A stretch of DNA of 64,000 nucleotides from Bordetella petrii (GTDB taxonomy: Bacteria; Pseudomonadota; Gammaproteobacteria; Burkholderiales; Burkholderiaceae_B), in NCBI RefSeq assembly GCF_017356245.1, contig NZ_JAFMZZ010000001.1:760262-824261 (forward strand). The letters are read 5' to 3'. Each line of letters opens with the position of its first letter. Within the stretch, counting starts at the first letter, position 1. The notes beneath the pieces are model-generated. The model was not told the DNA's origin. It searched no databases and worked only from the letters and a program-made list of their open reading frames with translations. Both the position numbers and the translations under genes were made by a program. Below, piece after piece: positions 28,949 to 35,839 of this stretch.

Positions 28949-29565
28949 GCGGCGCCCCCTTTCACCATGCGCTCGCCGGCGGCGGCTTCTTCATCGGCTT
29001 CTTCCTGGGCCGAGCGCACGCCGCAGATCTGCTTGACCAGATCCAGGTCGCCGGTGGCCAGCGCCAGCGAGGCGCGCACCAGCATCAGGGCCACGGTGAT
29101 GCACATCCACAGCAGGCCCAGCATCCACAGCCCTTGCGGAATCCACAGCGGCGTGGCCAGCGGCGTGTTGGCCGCCGAATTGCGCATCCAGGAAGTCTGC
29201 GCCATGTCCATGGCGTAGTAGGTCAGGTAGACCATGAAAACGCCCAGCGCCACCAGCGATATCCAGTCCAGCAGCGCCGACAGGCGCACCGGCAGGTACT
29301 GGTACAACACGTCGACGCGCACGTTGGCGCGCTGCAGCGTGGCGAACGCCAGGGCCCACGAGGTGCTGATGGCGAAGGCGTAGCTCGACAGCTCATCGGC
29401 CCCGCCGGTGGTAAAGCCGAAGAACTTGCGCGCCAGCACATCAAACGAAATCAGCAGCACGCTGGCCAGGGTCAGCGCGCCGCCCACCCAGACGGCCACG
29501 CGCGAGCAGGACTCGGCCCGGCGCAGCAGCGCGCCGAGGGTCCGGAATTGTTCAGGTCGGGTCAT
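28945..29565 (-). CDS. TRAP transporter small permease DctQ (third set)
   Basis: 206 residues, somewhat long for DctQ because of extra N- and C-terminal hydrophilic segments. Four membrane segments, with TTGGADELSSYAFAISTSWALAFATLQRANVRVDVL. It couples the receptor encoded upstream to DctM and is translationally coupled to it. Confidence 0.85.
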   Translation of the reverse strand: MTRPEQFRTLGALLRRAESCSRVAVWVGGALTLASVLLISFDVLARKFFGFTTGGADELSSYAFAISTSWALAFATLQRANVRVDVLYQYLPVRLSALLDWISLVALGVFMVYLTYYAMDMAQTSWMRNSAANTPLATPLWIPQGLWMLGLLWMCITVALMLVRASLALATGDLDLVKQICGVRSAQEEADEEAAAGERMVKGGAA

Positions 29566-29652
29566 GACTCTGCCTCCGCGGCCGCGCGCGGCCCGCGCCA
29601 GGGTCGCCCCCGGGCGCGGCGCGCAGCCGGCCGCCAGATGATGTGCGGCGGA

Positions 29653-30693
29653 TTACTTCTTGGCCACCAGGTCGAGTTCTTTGCCGATGGTCGCGTTGAA
29701 GTCCTTGACGCATTGCGCCGAGCAGCGCGCCGCCCATTTCGGCAGCACGGACTCGCTGAGCACCTTCTTCAGCAGCTGGCGGTCGGCATCGGTAGGCTGC
29801 ACCAGCACCATCTTGCCCTTGACCGGGTACGGGCAGGCGGCCGCGCCGGTGTTGCAGTCATAGCCTTCCTGGGTCTGGCGCGCGGCGGCGTCCCAGATGT
29901 CGTCGACCATCTTGTCGATGTTGGTCTGCAGGAACGTCCGCACCTTGGGGTCGAGCTTGTCCCAGGCCTTCTGGTTGACCGCGTGGATCTGCTGGTTCCA
30001 GTTGATGGGCAAGGCGTACAGGTGGGTGGACACTTCATACCACTTGGCCGAATAGCCCGACAGCGAGCCGGTGATGGCGCAATCCACCACCTTGTTCTGC
30101 AGGGCGGGCACGACTTCGCCGAACGCCATGGTGACGCTGGAGCCGCCCAGCGCCTCGACGAATTCGGCCGTGGTGCGGCTGCTGGTGCGCACCTTCTTGC
30201 CCTTGACGTCGGCCAGGCTCTTGATGTCGGCGTTGCAGAACAGTACCTGCGCCGGATAGGTGGAAATGCCCAGCAGCTTGACGTTGGCGCCCTCGCCGTA
30301 CAGCTTGGCGTACACGGGCTCGAAGGCGCGGGTGACCGCGCGCGCCGTCTTCACGTCGGGGGCCAGGCCGGCCAGGTCGATGGCTTCGTTGATGGGGTTG
30401 TCGCTGGCGAAGTACGACAGCGTGGCCGTGCCGAACTCGATCACGCCCTGCGACATCAGGCGCAGCAGTTCGGGGCCTTTCAGGCCCATTTCGTTGAAGC
30501 CCTTGATATCGGCGGTGACCTGCCCCTTGGACAGCTCGGGCACGGTCTTGGTCCAGAACGGCTTTTCGTAGTCGTTGTAGGCGGTCAGGTTGCTCAGCCC
30601 GCCCACCACCTTCAGGTGGGTCTTGGGCAGGTCCTGCGCGTGGGCGGCGGTGGCCAGCAATGCGATGGCGGCGACGATCAAGGGCTTCTTCAT
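29653..30693 (-). CDS. TRAP transporter substrate-binding protein (third set)
   Basis: 346 residues from the ATG at 30693, behind GGAGAATCC, with a signal peptide ending AHAQ. DctP fold with KVVGGLSNLTAYNDYEKPFW, FGTATLSYFASDNP and NQQIHAVNQKAWDKL. It differs from the other two receptors in length and in having six cysteines. Two are close pairs, YDCNTGAAACPY and ARCSAQC, which could form periplasmic disulfides. It heads the operon dctP-dctQ-dctM-DUF2848-amidase-DUF1445. Confidence 0.87.
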   Translation of the reverse strand: MKKPLIVAAIALLATAAHAQDLPKTHLKVVGGLSNLTAYNDYEKPFWTKTVPELSKGQVTADIKGFNEMGLKGPELLRLMSQGVIEFGTATLSYFASDNPINEAIDLAGLAPDVKTARAVTRAFEPVYAKLYGEGANVKLLGISTYPAQVLFCNADIKSLADVKGKKVRTSSRTTAEFVEALGGSSVTMAFGEVVPALQNKVVDCAITGSLSGYSAKWYEVSTHLYALPINWNQQIHAVNQKAWDKLDPKVRTFLQTNIDKMVDDIWDAAARQTQEGYDCNTGAAACPYPVKGKMVLVQPTDADRQLLKKVLSESVLPKWAARCSAQCVKDFNATIGKELDLVAKK

Positions 30694-31011
30694 GGGAGGA
30701 TTCTCCTTGCAGGCGGGGTTCGGTCGCGCGCCGGGCCCCGTTACCCGATGGCGCGCTGCAAATCGGCCAGGCCGGCCGCTTCGCGCGTCCGGCCCCTCTT
30801 TGCCGCGCATTGCACCGGGCAGGCGATGCCCTGTCCAATCGTAAGTTCGGATGCCAAGGTATAAATTATTTTTAAGTCTTGGCCGGCAAGCCGCACCAGG
30901 CGGCGTGGAACGCAGCAATCGCGCGGCTTTGCGGGGCGCGCCCGGAAAAGCGCGCGGGTTGCCGCGCCGCTTCGCCATATACGGGTTTGCCTGGAGGCAT
31001 CAGGGAAAATC
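30694..31011. other. 318-bp non-coding gap upstream of the third TRAP operon
   Basis: It should hold the promoter of the third TRAP operon. The only striking element is an AT-rich patch at 30859-30877, which on the reverse strand reads CTTAAAAATAATTTATACC and could include a -10 region. No repeat, RNA gene or clear operator was recognised elsewhere in the gap. Confidence 0.4.
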
Positions 31012-31404
31012 CTAGGCGGCCCGGCGCGCCATGGCCGCGCCCTGCCCGCCGGAAAACGCCGCCAGCAGCTCGCGCGCGCGGTCGCGCGCCTGCGCCAGCG
31101 TGGGCACCGCCACGAACGGCAGGCCGAACGCGCGCGGGTCCGGCACGATGGAGATGAACCCGGCGCAGCAGCGCCGCAGCCTGGCCATGTTCAAGGCCTG
31201 CCATGCCACCATGTCGCGGCGGTCGGCGGGCGCCATGTCCACGTTCAGGTCGGTGCCGACCAGCACAAAGGGCGTCTGGCTGGCGGCCAGCATCTCCATC
31301 TCGCGCGTCCAGGTGTGTACGGCGCCCTGGGCCACGCTGGGGCGCCGGGTCAGCACCACCGGAAAGTGCGTCAAGTCGTGCAAGGCATATGCATCCCGAT
31401 TCAT
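31012..31404 (-). CDS. small conserved-looking protein of unknown function
   Basis: 130 residues from the ATG at 31404, behind CAGGAGTG. It begins MNRDAYALHDLTHFPVVLTRR and continues with an alpha/beta pattern (QTPFVLVGTDLNVDMAPADRRD, GFISIVPDP, LPFVAVPTLAQARDRAREL). No signal peptide or membrane segment is visible. I do not recognise the family. The codon pattern and ribosome site make it a likely real gene. It is divergent from an AraC regulator, with two palindromes between. Confidence 0.6.
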   Translation of the reverse strand: MNRDAYALHDLTHFPVVLTRRPSVAQGAVHTWTREMEMLAASQTPFVLVGTDLNVDMAPADRRDMVAWQALNMARLRRCCAGFISIVPDPRAFGLPFVAVPTLAQARDRARELLAAFSGGQGAAMARRAA

Positions 31405-31563
31405 TCGAACACTCCTGTCGTGCGGGCCGGCCGGGCAGTTGCCCCGGGGCCGGCCCTGGTGGGGTCGCCGCGGCGCAAGCGTGGCCCCGGCAAAGCGGGC
31501 GCGCATGCCGCCCCGCCCCTGCTCGCAGCAAGGCCATTGCCGCAGATCATGGCTGAGAATGAT

Positions 31564-31599
31564 ATACATTTGTATCTGCTGCCACTAACGCAATTGCGT
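31564..31599. promoter_or_regulatory. two palindromes upstream of the AraC-type gene
   Basis: ATACATTTGTAT (31564-31575) and ACGCAATTGCGT (31588-31599) are both perfect 12-bp palindromes. The second ends 6 bp before the AraC-type start, a repressor-like position in the 201-bp divergent gap. Which protein binds is unknown. Confidence 0.45.
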
Positions 31600-31605
31600 C
31601 AACCA

Positions 31606-32403
31606 ATGCTCCAGACCCGCCACCCCATGCTTGCCCAGGCGCCGCCGGCCGTGGATCCGGCCCGCCTGCTGACGCCGTTCCAGGTTGAACGGGCGCGCCA
31701 GAACCGCGGCATTGCCGTGCCGCCGCACTGCCACGACCAGGGCATGCTGCTGATCGTGCTGGAAGGCGTCAGCGTGGTGCGCTGCAACGACGAGGTGCTG
31801 ACCATGACGCCCGGACGCGTGGGCTGGATGCCGCCCGGCGTGCTGCACGAGGCCAACTGGTTCGGCCAGGCGCGCGGCCTGTTCCTGTACGTGCGCGCCG
31901 ATGCCTGCGGCGGCCTGCCCGCCCGGGCGTGCGTCTGGCCGTCCAGCCCGCTGGTCGAGGCCCTGCTGCACCGGCTGGCCGATACGCCGCCGGACGGCCA
32001 GGACGCCGCGCATACCTTGCGCCTGTTCGAGGTGCTGATCGCCGAACTGCGCATGAGCCGCCAGGCGCGCCTGCCGCTGCCCATGCCGCGCGACCGCCGC
32101 CTGCGCGAGCTGGCCGACTCGCTGCTGGACCGGCCCGACGACGCCCGCGGCATCGAGGCCTGGGCGCGGCGGGTAAACATGTCGTCGCGCACCCTGATGC
32201 GGCGTTTTCGCGCCGAAACCGGCGTCACGCTGGGCCGATGGCGGCAGCAGGCGCGCCTGCTGCGCGCCCTGGAATGGCTGGCGGCCGGCAAGCCGGTCAC
32301 TGAAGTGGCGCTGGCGGTGGGCTATGAAAGCATCAGCGCCTTCATCAGCAGTTTCCGCAATGCCCATGGGGTGACGCCCAGCCAGTACTTCGCGCGCCAT
32401 TGA
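31606..32403 (+). CDS. AraC family transcriptional regulator
   Basis: 265 residues from the ATG at 31606; the ATG at 31627 is an alternative. The N-terminal half is a cupin-like effector domain (VPPHCHDQGMLLIVLEGVSVVRC, GWMPPGVLHEANW). The C-terminal 100 residues hold two helix-turn-helix motifs (GIEAWARRVNMSSRTLMRRFRAETG and PVTEVALAVGYESISAFISSFRNAHGVTPSQYF). It is divergent from the small unknown gene, its most likely target, and ends 16 bp before a convergent LysR gene. Confidence 0.88.
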   Translation: MLQTRHPMLAQAPPAVDPARLLTPFQVERARQNRGIAVPPHCHDQGMLLIVLEGVSVVRCNDEVLTMTPGRVGWMPPGVLHEANWFGQARGLFLYVRADACGGLPARACVWPSSPLVEALLHRLADTPPDGQDAAHTLRLFEVLIAELRMSRQARLPLPMPRDRRLRELADSLLDRPDDARGIEAWARRVNMSSRTLMRRFRAETGVTLGRWRQQARLLRALEWLAAGKPVTEVALAVGYESISAFISSFRNAHGVTPSQYFARH

Positions 32404-32419
32404 GGCGCGCCGTGCGCGG

Positions 32420-33331
32420 CTATACCCCCTCCGAGGGCCGCGCCAGCCGGCCGGCGGCGGCCTGCTGGGCCAGCTGCGCGATGACGCGCGCCACATGGCT
32501 GTCGGGGCCCTGCACCCAGGTGGCGGTGAAGGCCAGGTCGGGCAGCGGGTCGGCCCGCACATCCAGCAGCCGCAGCTCGCCGCTGGCCAGTTCCTTGTCG
32601 AGGAACACGGGCGCGATCACGCTGGTGCCGATGCAGTCCAGCGTCATGCGCACCACCATCGACAACGACGCGCTGCCGTACATGCGCGGTGCCTGCACGC
32701 CGGCACGGGTAAGCATGTCGCGCACGAACAGGTACGGGCTGCTGCTGGACGGATAGGTAATGACCGGCAGCGTGCCGATGCGCTGCAGGGTCAGGGGCTC
32801 GGGCCCCAGCGCCAGGCGCGGGCTGGCCACCCAGGCCAGCGGATAGGCGCACAAAGGAAGATTTTCGAAACGGGCTTCCAGCACCGGGCCCATCAGGAAG
32901 GCCAGGTCGATCTGGCGCGCCGTCAGGTGGCTGCGCAGCACCGGCGTGGTGTCGACTTCGATCTGCAGCACCAGCGCGGGGTAGGCGGCGTGCAGGTGCT
33001 CGACCAGCGCCGGCAGCCAGGTCTGCACGATGGTCTCGGCCACGCCGATGCGCAGGGGGCCGCGCATCACATTCTGTTCGCGCGCGGCCTGCAGCATGTC
33101 GCGGCGCAGCTGCAGCATGCGCTCGGCGTGCGACAGCAGTTCATGGCCCTTGCCGGTCAGCGTCACGCCCCGCGCGTCGCGCTCGAACAGGCGCACGCCC
33201 AGGTCGCGCTCGAGCGAGGCGATGCGCTGCGAGACCGCCGGCTGGGTGGTGTTGAGCTTTTCGGACGCGGCGCGAAAACTGCCCAGCGTCGACACCCAGA
33301 AAAAAGTTTCGATGTTTCGTAGATCGATCAT
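32420..33331 (-). CDS. LysR family transcriptional regulator
   Basis: 303 residues, beginning MIDLRNIETFFWVSTLGSFRAASEKLNTTQPAVSQRI, a canonical LysR winged helix, with the linker helix and effector domain following. Its effector domain (GPLRIGVAETIVQTWLPALVEHL) resembles that of the LysR protein at 15831, so the two may be related paralogues. It is divergent from a DMT permease gene over 102 bp and probably regulates it. No clear ribosome site decides between 33331 and an ATG 9 bp upstream. Confidence 0.9.
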   Translation of the reverse strand: MIDLRNIETFFWVSTLGSFRAASEKLNTTQPAVSQRIASLERDLGVRLFERDARGVTLTGKGHELLSHAERMLQLRRDMLQAAREQNVMRGPLRIGVAETIVQTWLPALVEHLHAAYPALVLQIEVDTTPVLRSHLTARQIDLAFLMGPVLEARFENLPLCAYPLAWVASPRLALGPEPLTLQRIGTLPVITYPSSSSPYLFVRDMLTRAGVQAPRMYGSASLSMVVRMTLDCIGTSVIAPVFLDKELASGELRLLDVRADPLPDLAFTATWVQGPDSHVARVIAQLAQQAAAGRLARPSEGV

Positions 33332-33433
33332 GGCCCGCATCCGTGTGGCGAGGATGAGCGTATCATGTGCCCGTTTCGCCGAGCCGGCCGCGCGCCGGCT
33401 CGCGCATGTCGTCCGCCTGACAAGGAGACCCGC

Positions 33434-34402
33434 ATGTCCCGGGCCGCCGCCGGGTCCGCCCCGGCTGCCTCGCCGCCAGCCGCAGCCGCGCGCCCGCCAT
33501 CGGCGCGCCCGCTGATCGGCATCGTACTGTTGATTCTGTCGGCCTGGACACTGTCGTGCCTGGATGCCAGCGGCAAGTGGGTAATGGAAGCCGGCGTGCC
33601 GCTGCTGATCCTGTGCTGGGTGCGCTACCTGGCGCACCTGCTGCTGGTGCTGGCGCTGGTGCTGCCCCGCCGCGGCCTGGCCGTGCTGCGCAGCACGCGC
33701 CCGCGCGAGCAGCTGCTGCGCGGCGGCTCGATGCTGCTGGCCACCCTGGCGTTCTTCACCACGCTGAGCTATATGCCGCAGGCCGAGGCCACGGCCATCA
33801 ACTTCCTGGCGCCGCTGATCGTGCTGGCCCTGGCCCCCTGGGTGCTGAAAGAACCGCCGCGCGCGTCGCGCTGGGTGGCGGCGGCCGTGGCGTTCGGCGG
33901 CGTGCTGATCATTGTGCGCCCCGGCGGCGGGCTGCATCCGCTGGGCGTGATGTTCGGCCTGCTGACGGCCTGCTGCTTTGCCGCGCAGTTCATCGCCACC
34001 CGCCGCGTGGCCGGCGACGACCCGTACACCTCGCTGGTCTGGAGCGGCGCGGTGGGCACCCTGTGCCTGACTCTGGCTCTGCCGGTCACCCTGCCGCCCG
34101 CCCTGCCCGTGCTGGCCCATTTAAGCCCCGGCAACTGGCTGCTGCTGGTATCCACCGGCGTGTCCGGCGCGCTGGGCCACCTGCTGCAGATCGGCGCCTA
34201 CCGCAACGCCGCGGCCTCGACGCTGGCGCCCTTCGTGTATTTGCAGATCGTCAGCGCCACCGCGGTGGGCTGGCTGGTGTGGGGGCACTTTCCGGATGCG
34301 CTGACCTGGCTGGGCATCGCCATCATCTGCGGCAGCGGCATCGTCATCGGCCTGATCGAATGGCGGCGCAGCCGCACGGCCGCGCCGCTGACGTCCGCGT
34401 AG
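33434..34402 (+). CDS. DMT superfamily (EamA) transporter
   Basis: 322 residues from the ATG at 33434 behind AAGGAG, with about ten membrane helices in two EamA repeats. WTLSCLDASGKWVM and YMPQAEATAINFLAPLIVLALAPWVLKE lie in the first repeat, and GAYRNAAASTLAPFVYLQIVSATAVGWLVWG in the second. These are inner-membrane exporters of metabolites or amino acids; the substrate is unknown. It is divergent from a LysR gene and followed by a palindromic repeat. Confidence 0.9.
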   Translation: MSRAAAGSAPAASPPAAAARPPSARPLIGIVLLILSAWTLSCLDASGKWVMEAGVPLLILCWVRYLAHLLLVLALVLPRRGLAVLRSTRPREQLLRGGSMLLATLAFFTTLSYMPQAEATAINFLAPLIVLALAPWVLKEPPRASRWVAAAVAFGGVLIIVRPGGGLHPLGVMFGLLTACCFAAQFIATRRVAGDDPYTSLVWSGAVGTLCLTLALPVTLPPALPVLAHLSPGNWLLLVSTGVSGALGHLLQIGAYRNAAASTLAPFVYLQIVSATAVGWLVWGHFPDALTWLGIAIICGSGIVIGLIEWRRSRTAAPLTSA

Positions 34403-34403
34403 C

Positions 34404-34479
34404 GGGTGTTGCCGGACACCGTACGGCTGAGATGGCTGCGGCGTACCGCGGTGCCAGGCACCTGGCGGAGCCTGACACC
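34404..34479. repeat. GGTGTCTGAC-type repeat, copy 4 (degenerate)
   Basis: GGTGTTGCCGGACACCGTACGG is followed by a spacer and a dyad of GGTGCCAGGC and GCCTGACACC (34450-34479). The GACACCGTACGGCTGAGA part closely matches the 24.66 kb cluster (CACCGTACGGCCGAGA). It lies between the convergent DMT and ybbA genes. Confidence 0.7.
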
Positions 34480-34500
34480 TTCCAAGGCCCCGTGAAACGA

Positions 34501-35172
34501 TCAACCGGCCAGCCGGCCCGCCGCCAGCACCAGCTGCCGCCCGCAGCGGGCGGCCAGCTGCGGGTCGTGGGTGACCAGCACCAGCGTGGTGCCATGCTCG
34601 CGGTGCAGGTCGAACATCAGGTCCATCACGGTGGCGCCGGTGGCCGCGTCGAGGCTGCCGGTGGGCTCGTCGGCGAACAGCAGGTCGGGCTGCACCACGA
34701 AGGCCCGGGCCAGCGACACGCGCTGCTGTTCGCCGCCGGACAGGGTGCGCGGATAGTGATGCAGCCGCTCGCCCAGCCCCACCCGCCGCAGCATGGCCTG
34801 GGCGGCCTCGCGCGCCGGCTGGCCGGCCAGTTCCAGCGGCAGCATGACGTTTTCCAGGGCCGTCAGGTTGGGCAGCAGCTGGAACGACTGGAACACGAAG
34901 CCCACGTGGCGCGCGCGCAATTGCGCCCGGCCGTCTTCATCGAGCGAGAACAGGTCCTGTCCGGCCAGCCGCACGCTGCCCGCCGAGGGAACGTCCAGCC
35001 CGGCCATCAGTCCCAGTAGCGTGGACTTGCCGGAACCGGAGCTGCCGGTGATGGCCACGGCGCTGCCGGCCGCCACCGTAAAATCGATTCCTTCCAGGAT
35101 CGACAGCGTGCCGCCCGCGTCGGACACCTGCTTGCCCAGCCCAGAGACTTCGATCGAGACCTTGCTATCCAT
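34501..35172 (-). CDS. ybbA: ABC transporter ATPase, YbbA/LolD type
   Basis: 223 residues. Walker A is GSSGSGKS, the signature LSGGEQQR, and Walker B DLLFADEPTGSLD, as in the MacB/LolD/YbbA group. In E. coli, ybbA is divergent from tesA and pairs with the permease YbbP. Here tesA is also divergent, but no ybbP follows; the next gene is the convergent DMT permease. The start ATG (35172-35170) overlaps the tesA start on the other strand by 2 bp. Confidence 0.87.
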   Translation of the reverse strand: MDSKVSIEVSGLGKQVSDAGGTLSILEGIDFTVAAGSAVAITGSSGSGKSTLLGLMAGLDVPSAGSVRLAGQDLFSLDEDGRAQLRARHVGFVFQSFQLLPNLTALENVMLPLELAGQPAREAAQAMLRRVGLGERLHHYPRTLSGGEQQRVSLARAFVVQPDLLFADEPTGSLDAATGATVMDLMFDLHREHGTTLVLVTHDPQLAARCGRQLVLAAGRLAG

Positions 35173-35839
35173 GCGCTTATTCTTCCGTTGGTTTATTGCC
35201 GCCGCCATGGCCGCCGCCCTTGCCGCGCCGGCCGCTCACGCTCAGACTCCCGCCCCGGCGCCAGGTTCCGCGGCACGCACCGTGCTGGTGGTGGGCGACA
35301 GCCTGTCGGCCGAATATGGCCTGGCGCGCGGCACCGGCTGGGTGCCGCTGCTGGCGAAGCGGATGTCGGAACAATACCCCAACTACCGGGTCGTCAATGC
35401 CAGCATCAGCGGCGATACGACCAGCGGCGGCGTCTCGCGCCTGCCGGCGCTGCTCGAGCGCCACCATCCGGCCATCGTGGTGCTGGAACTGGGCCCGAAC
35501 GACGCGCTGCGCGGGCTGTCGCTGAAAATGACCGAGCAGAACCTGCGCGACATGGCCCGGCAGTCGCGCCAGGCCGGCGCCCAGGTGCTGATCGTGGGCA
35601 TGCAGATTCCGCCCAATTACGGGCGCGATTACACCCAGCGCTTCGCCGCGGTGTTCCCGGCGGTGGCCAAGGCCGAGCAGGCCGGGCTGGTGCCCTTCTT
35701 GATGGACGGCATGGCCACCGACCGCGCGCTGTTCCAGGCCGACGGCATCCACCCCAATGAGCAGGCGCAGCCGCTGCTGCTGGACAACGTATGGGCCGCG
35801 CTGCGGCCCATGCTGAAGAAGGATCAGCCGGCGGACTGA
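35171..35839 (+). CDS. tesA: arylesterase / acyl-CoA thioesterase I, SGNH hydrolase
   Basis: 222 residues with a signal peptide ending AHAQ, so periplasmic. The SGNH/GDSL motifs are VVGDSLSAEYG with nucleophile Ser44, GGVSRLPALLERHHP, ELGPNDALRG, and the Asp191-His194 pair in DGIHPN. It hydrolyses acyl thioesters and esters (TesA/protease I/lysophospholipase L1). The start lies on the ybbA start, so its ribosome site lies inside ybbA. The 3' end overlaps the convergent ppiD gene by 16 bp. Confidence 0.92.
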   Translation: MRLFFRWFIAAAMAAALAAPAAHAQTPAPAPGSAARTVLVVGDSLSAEYGLARGTGWVPLLAKRMSEQYPNYRVVNASISGDTTSGGVSRLPALLERHHPAIVVLELGPNDALRGLSLKMTEQNLRDMARQSRQAGAQVLIVGMQIPPNYGRDYTQRFAAVFPAVAKAEQAGLVPFLMDGMATDRALFQADGIHPNEQAQPLLLDNVWAALRPMLKKDQPAD

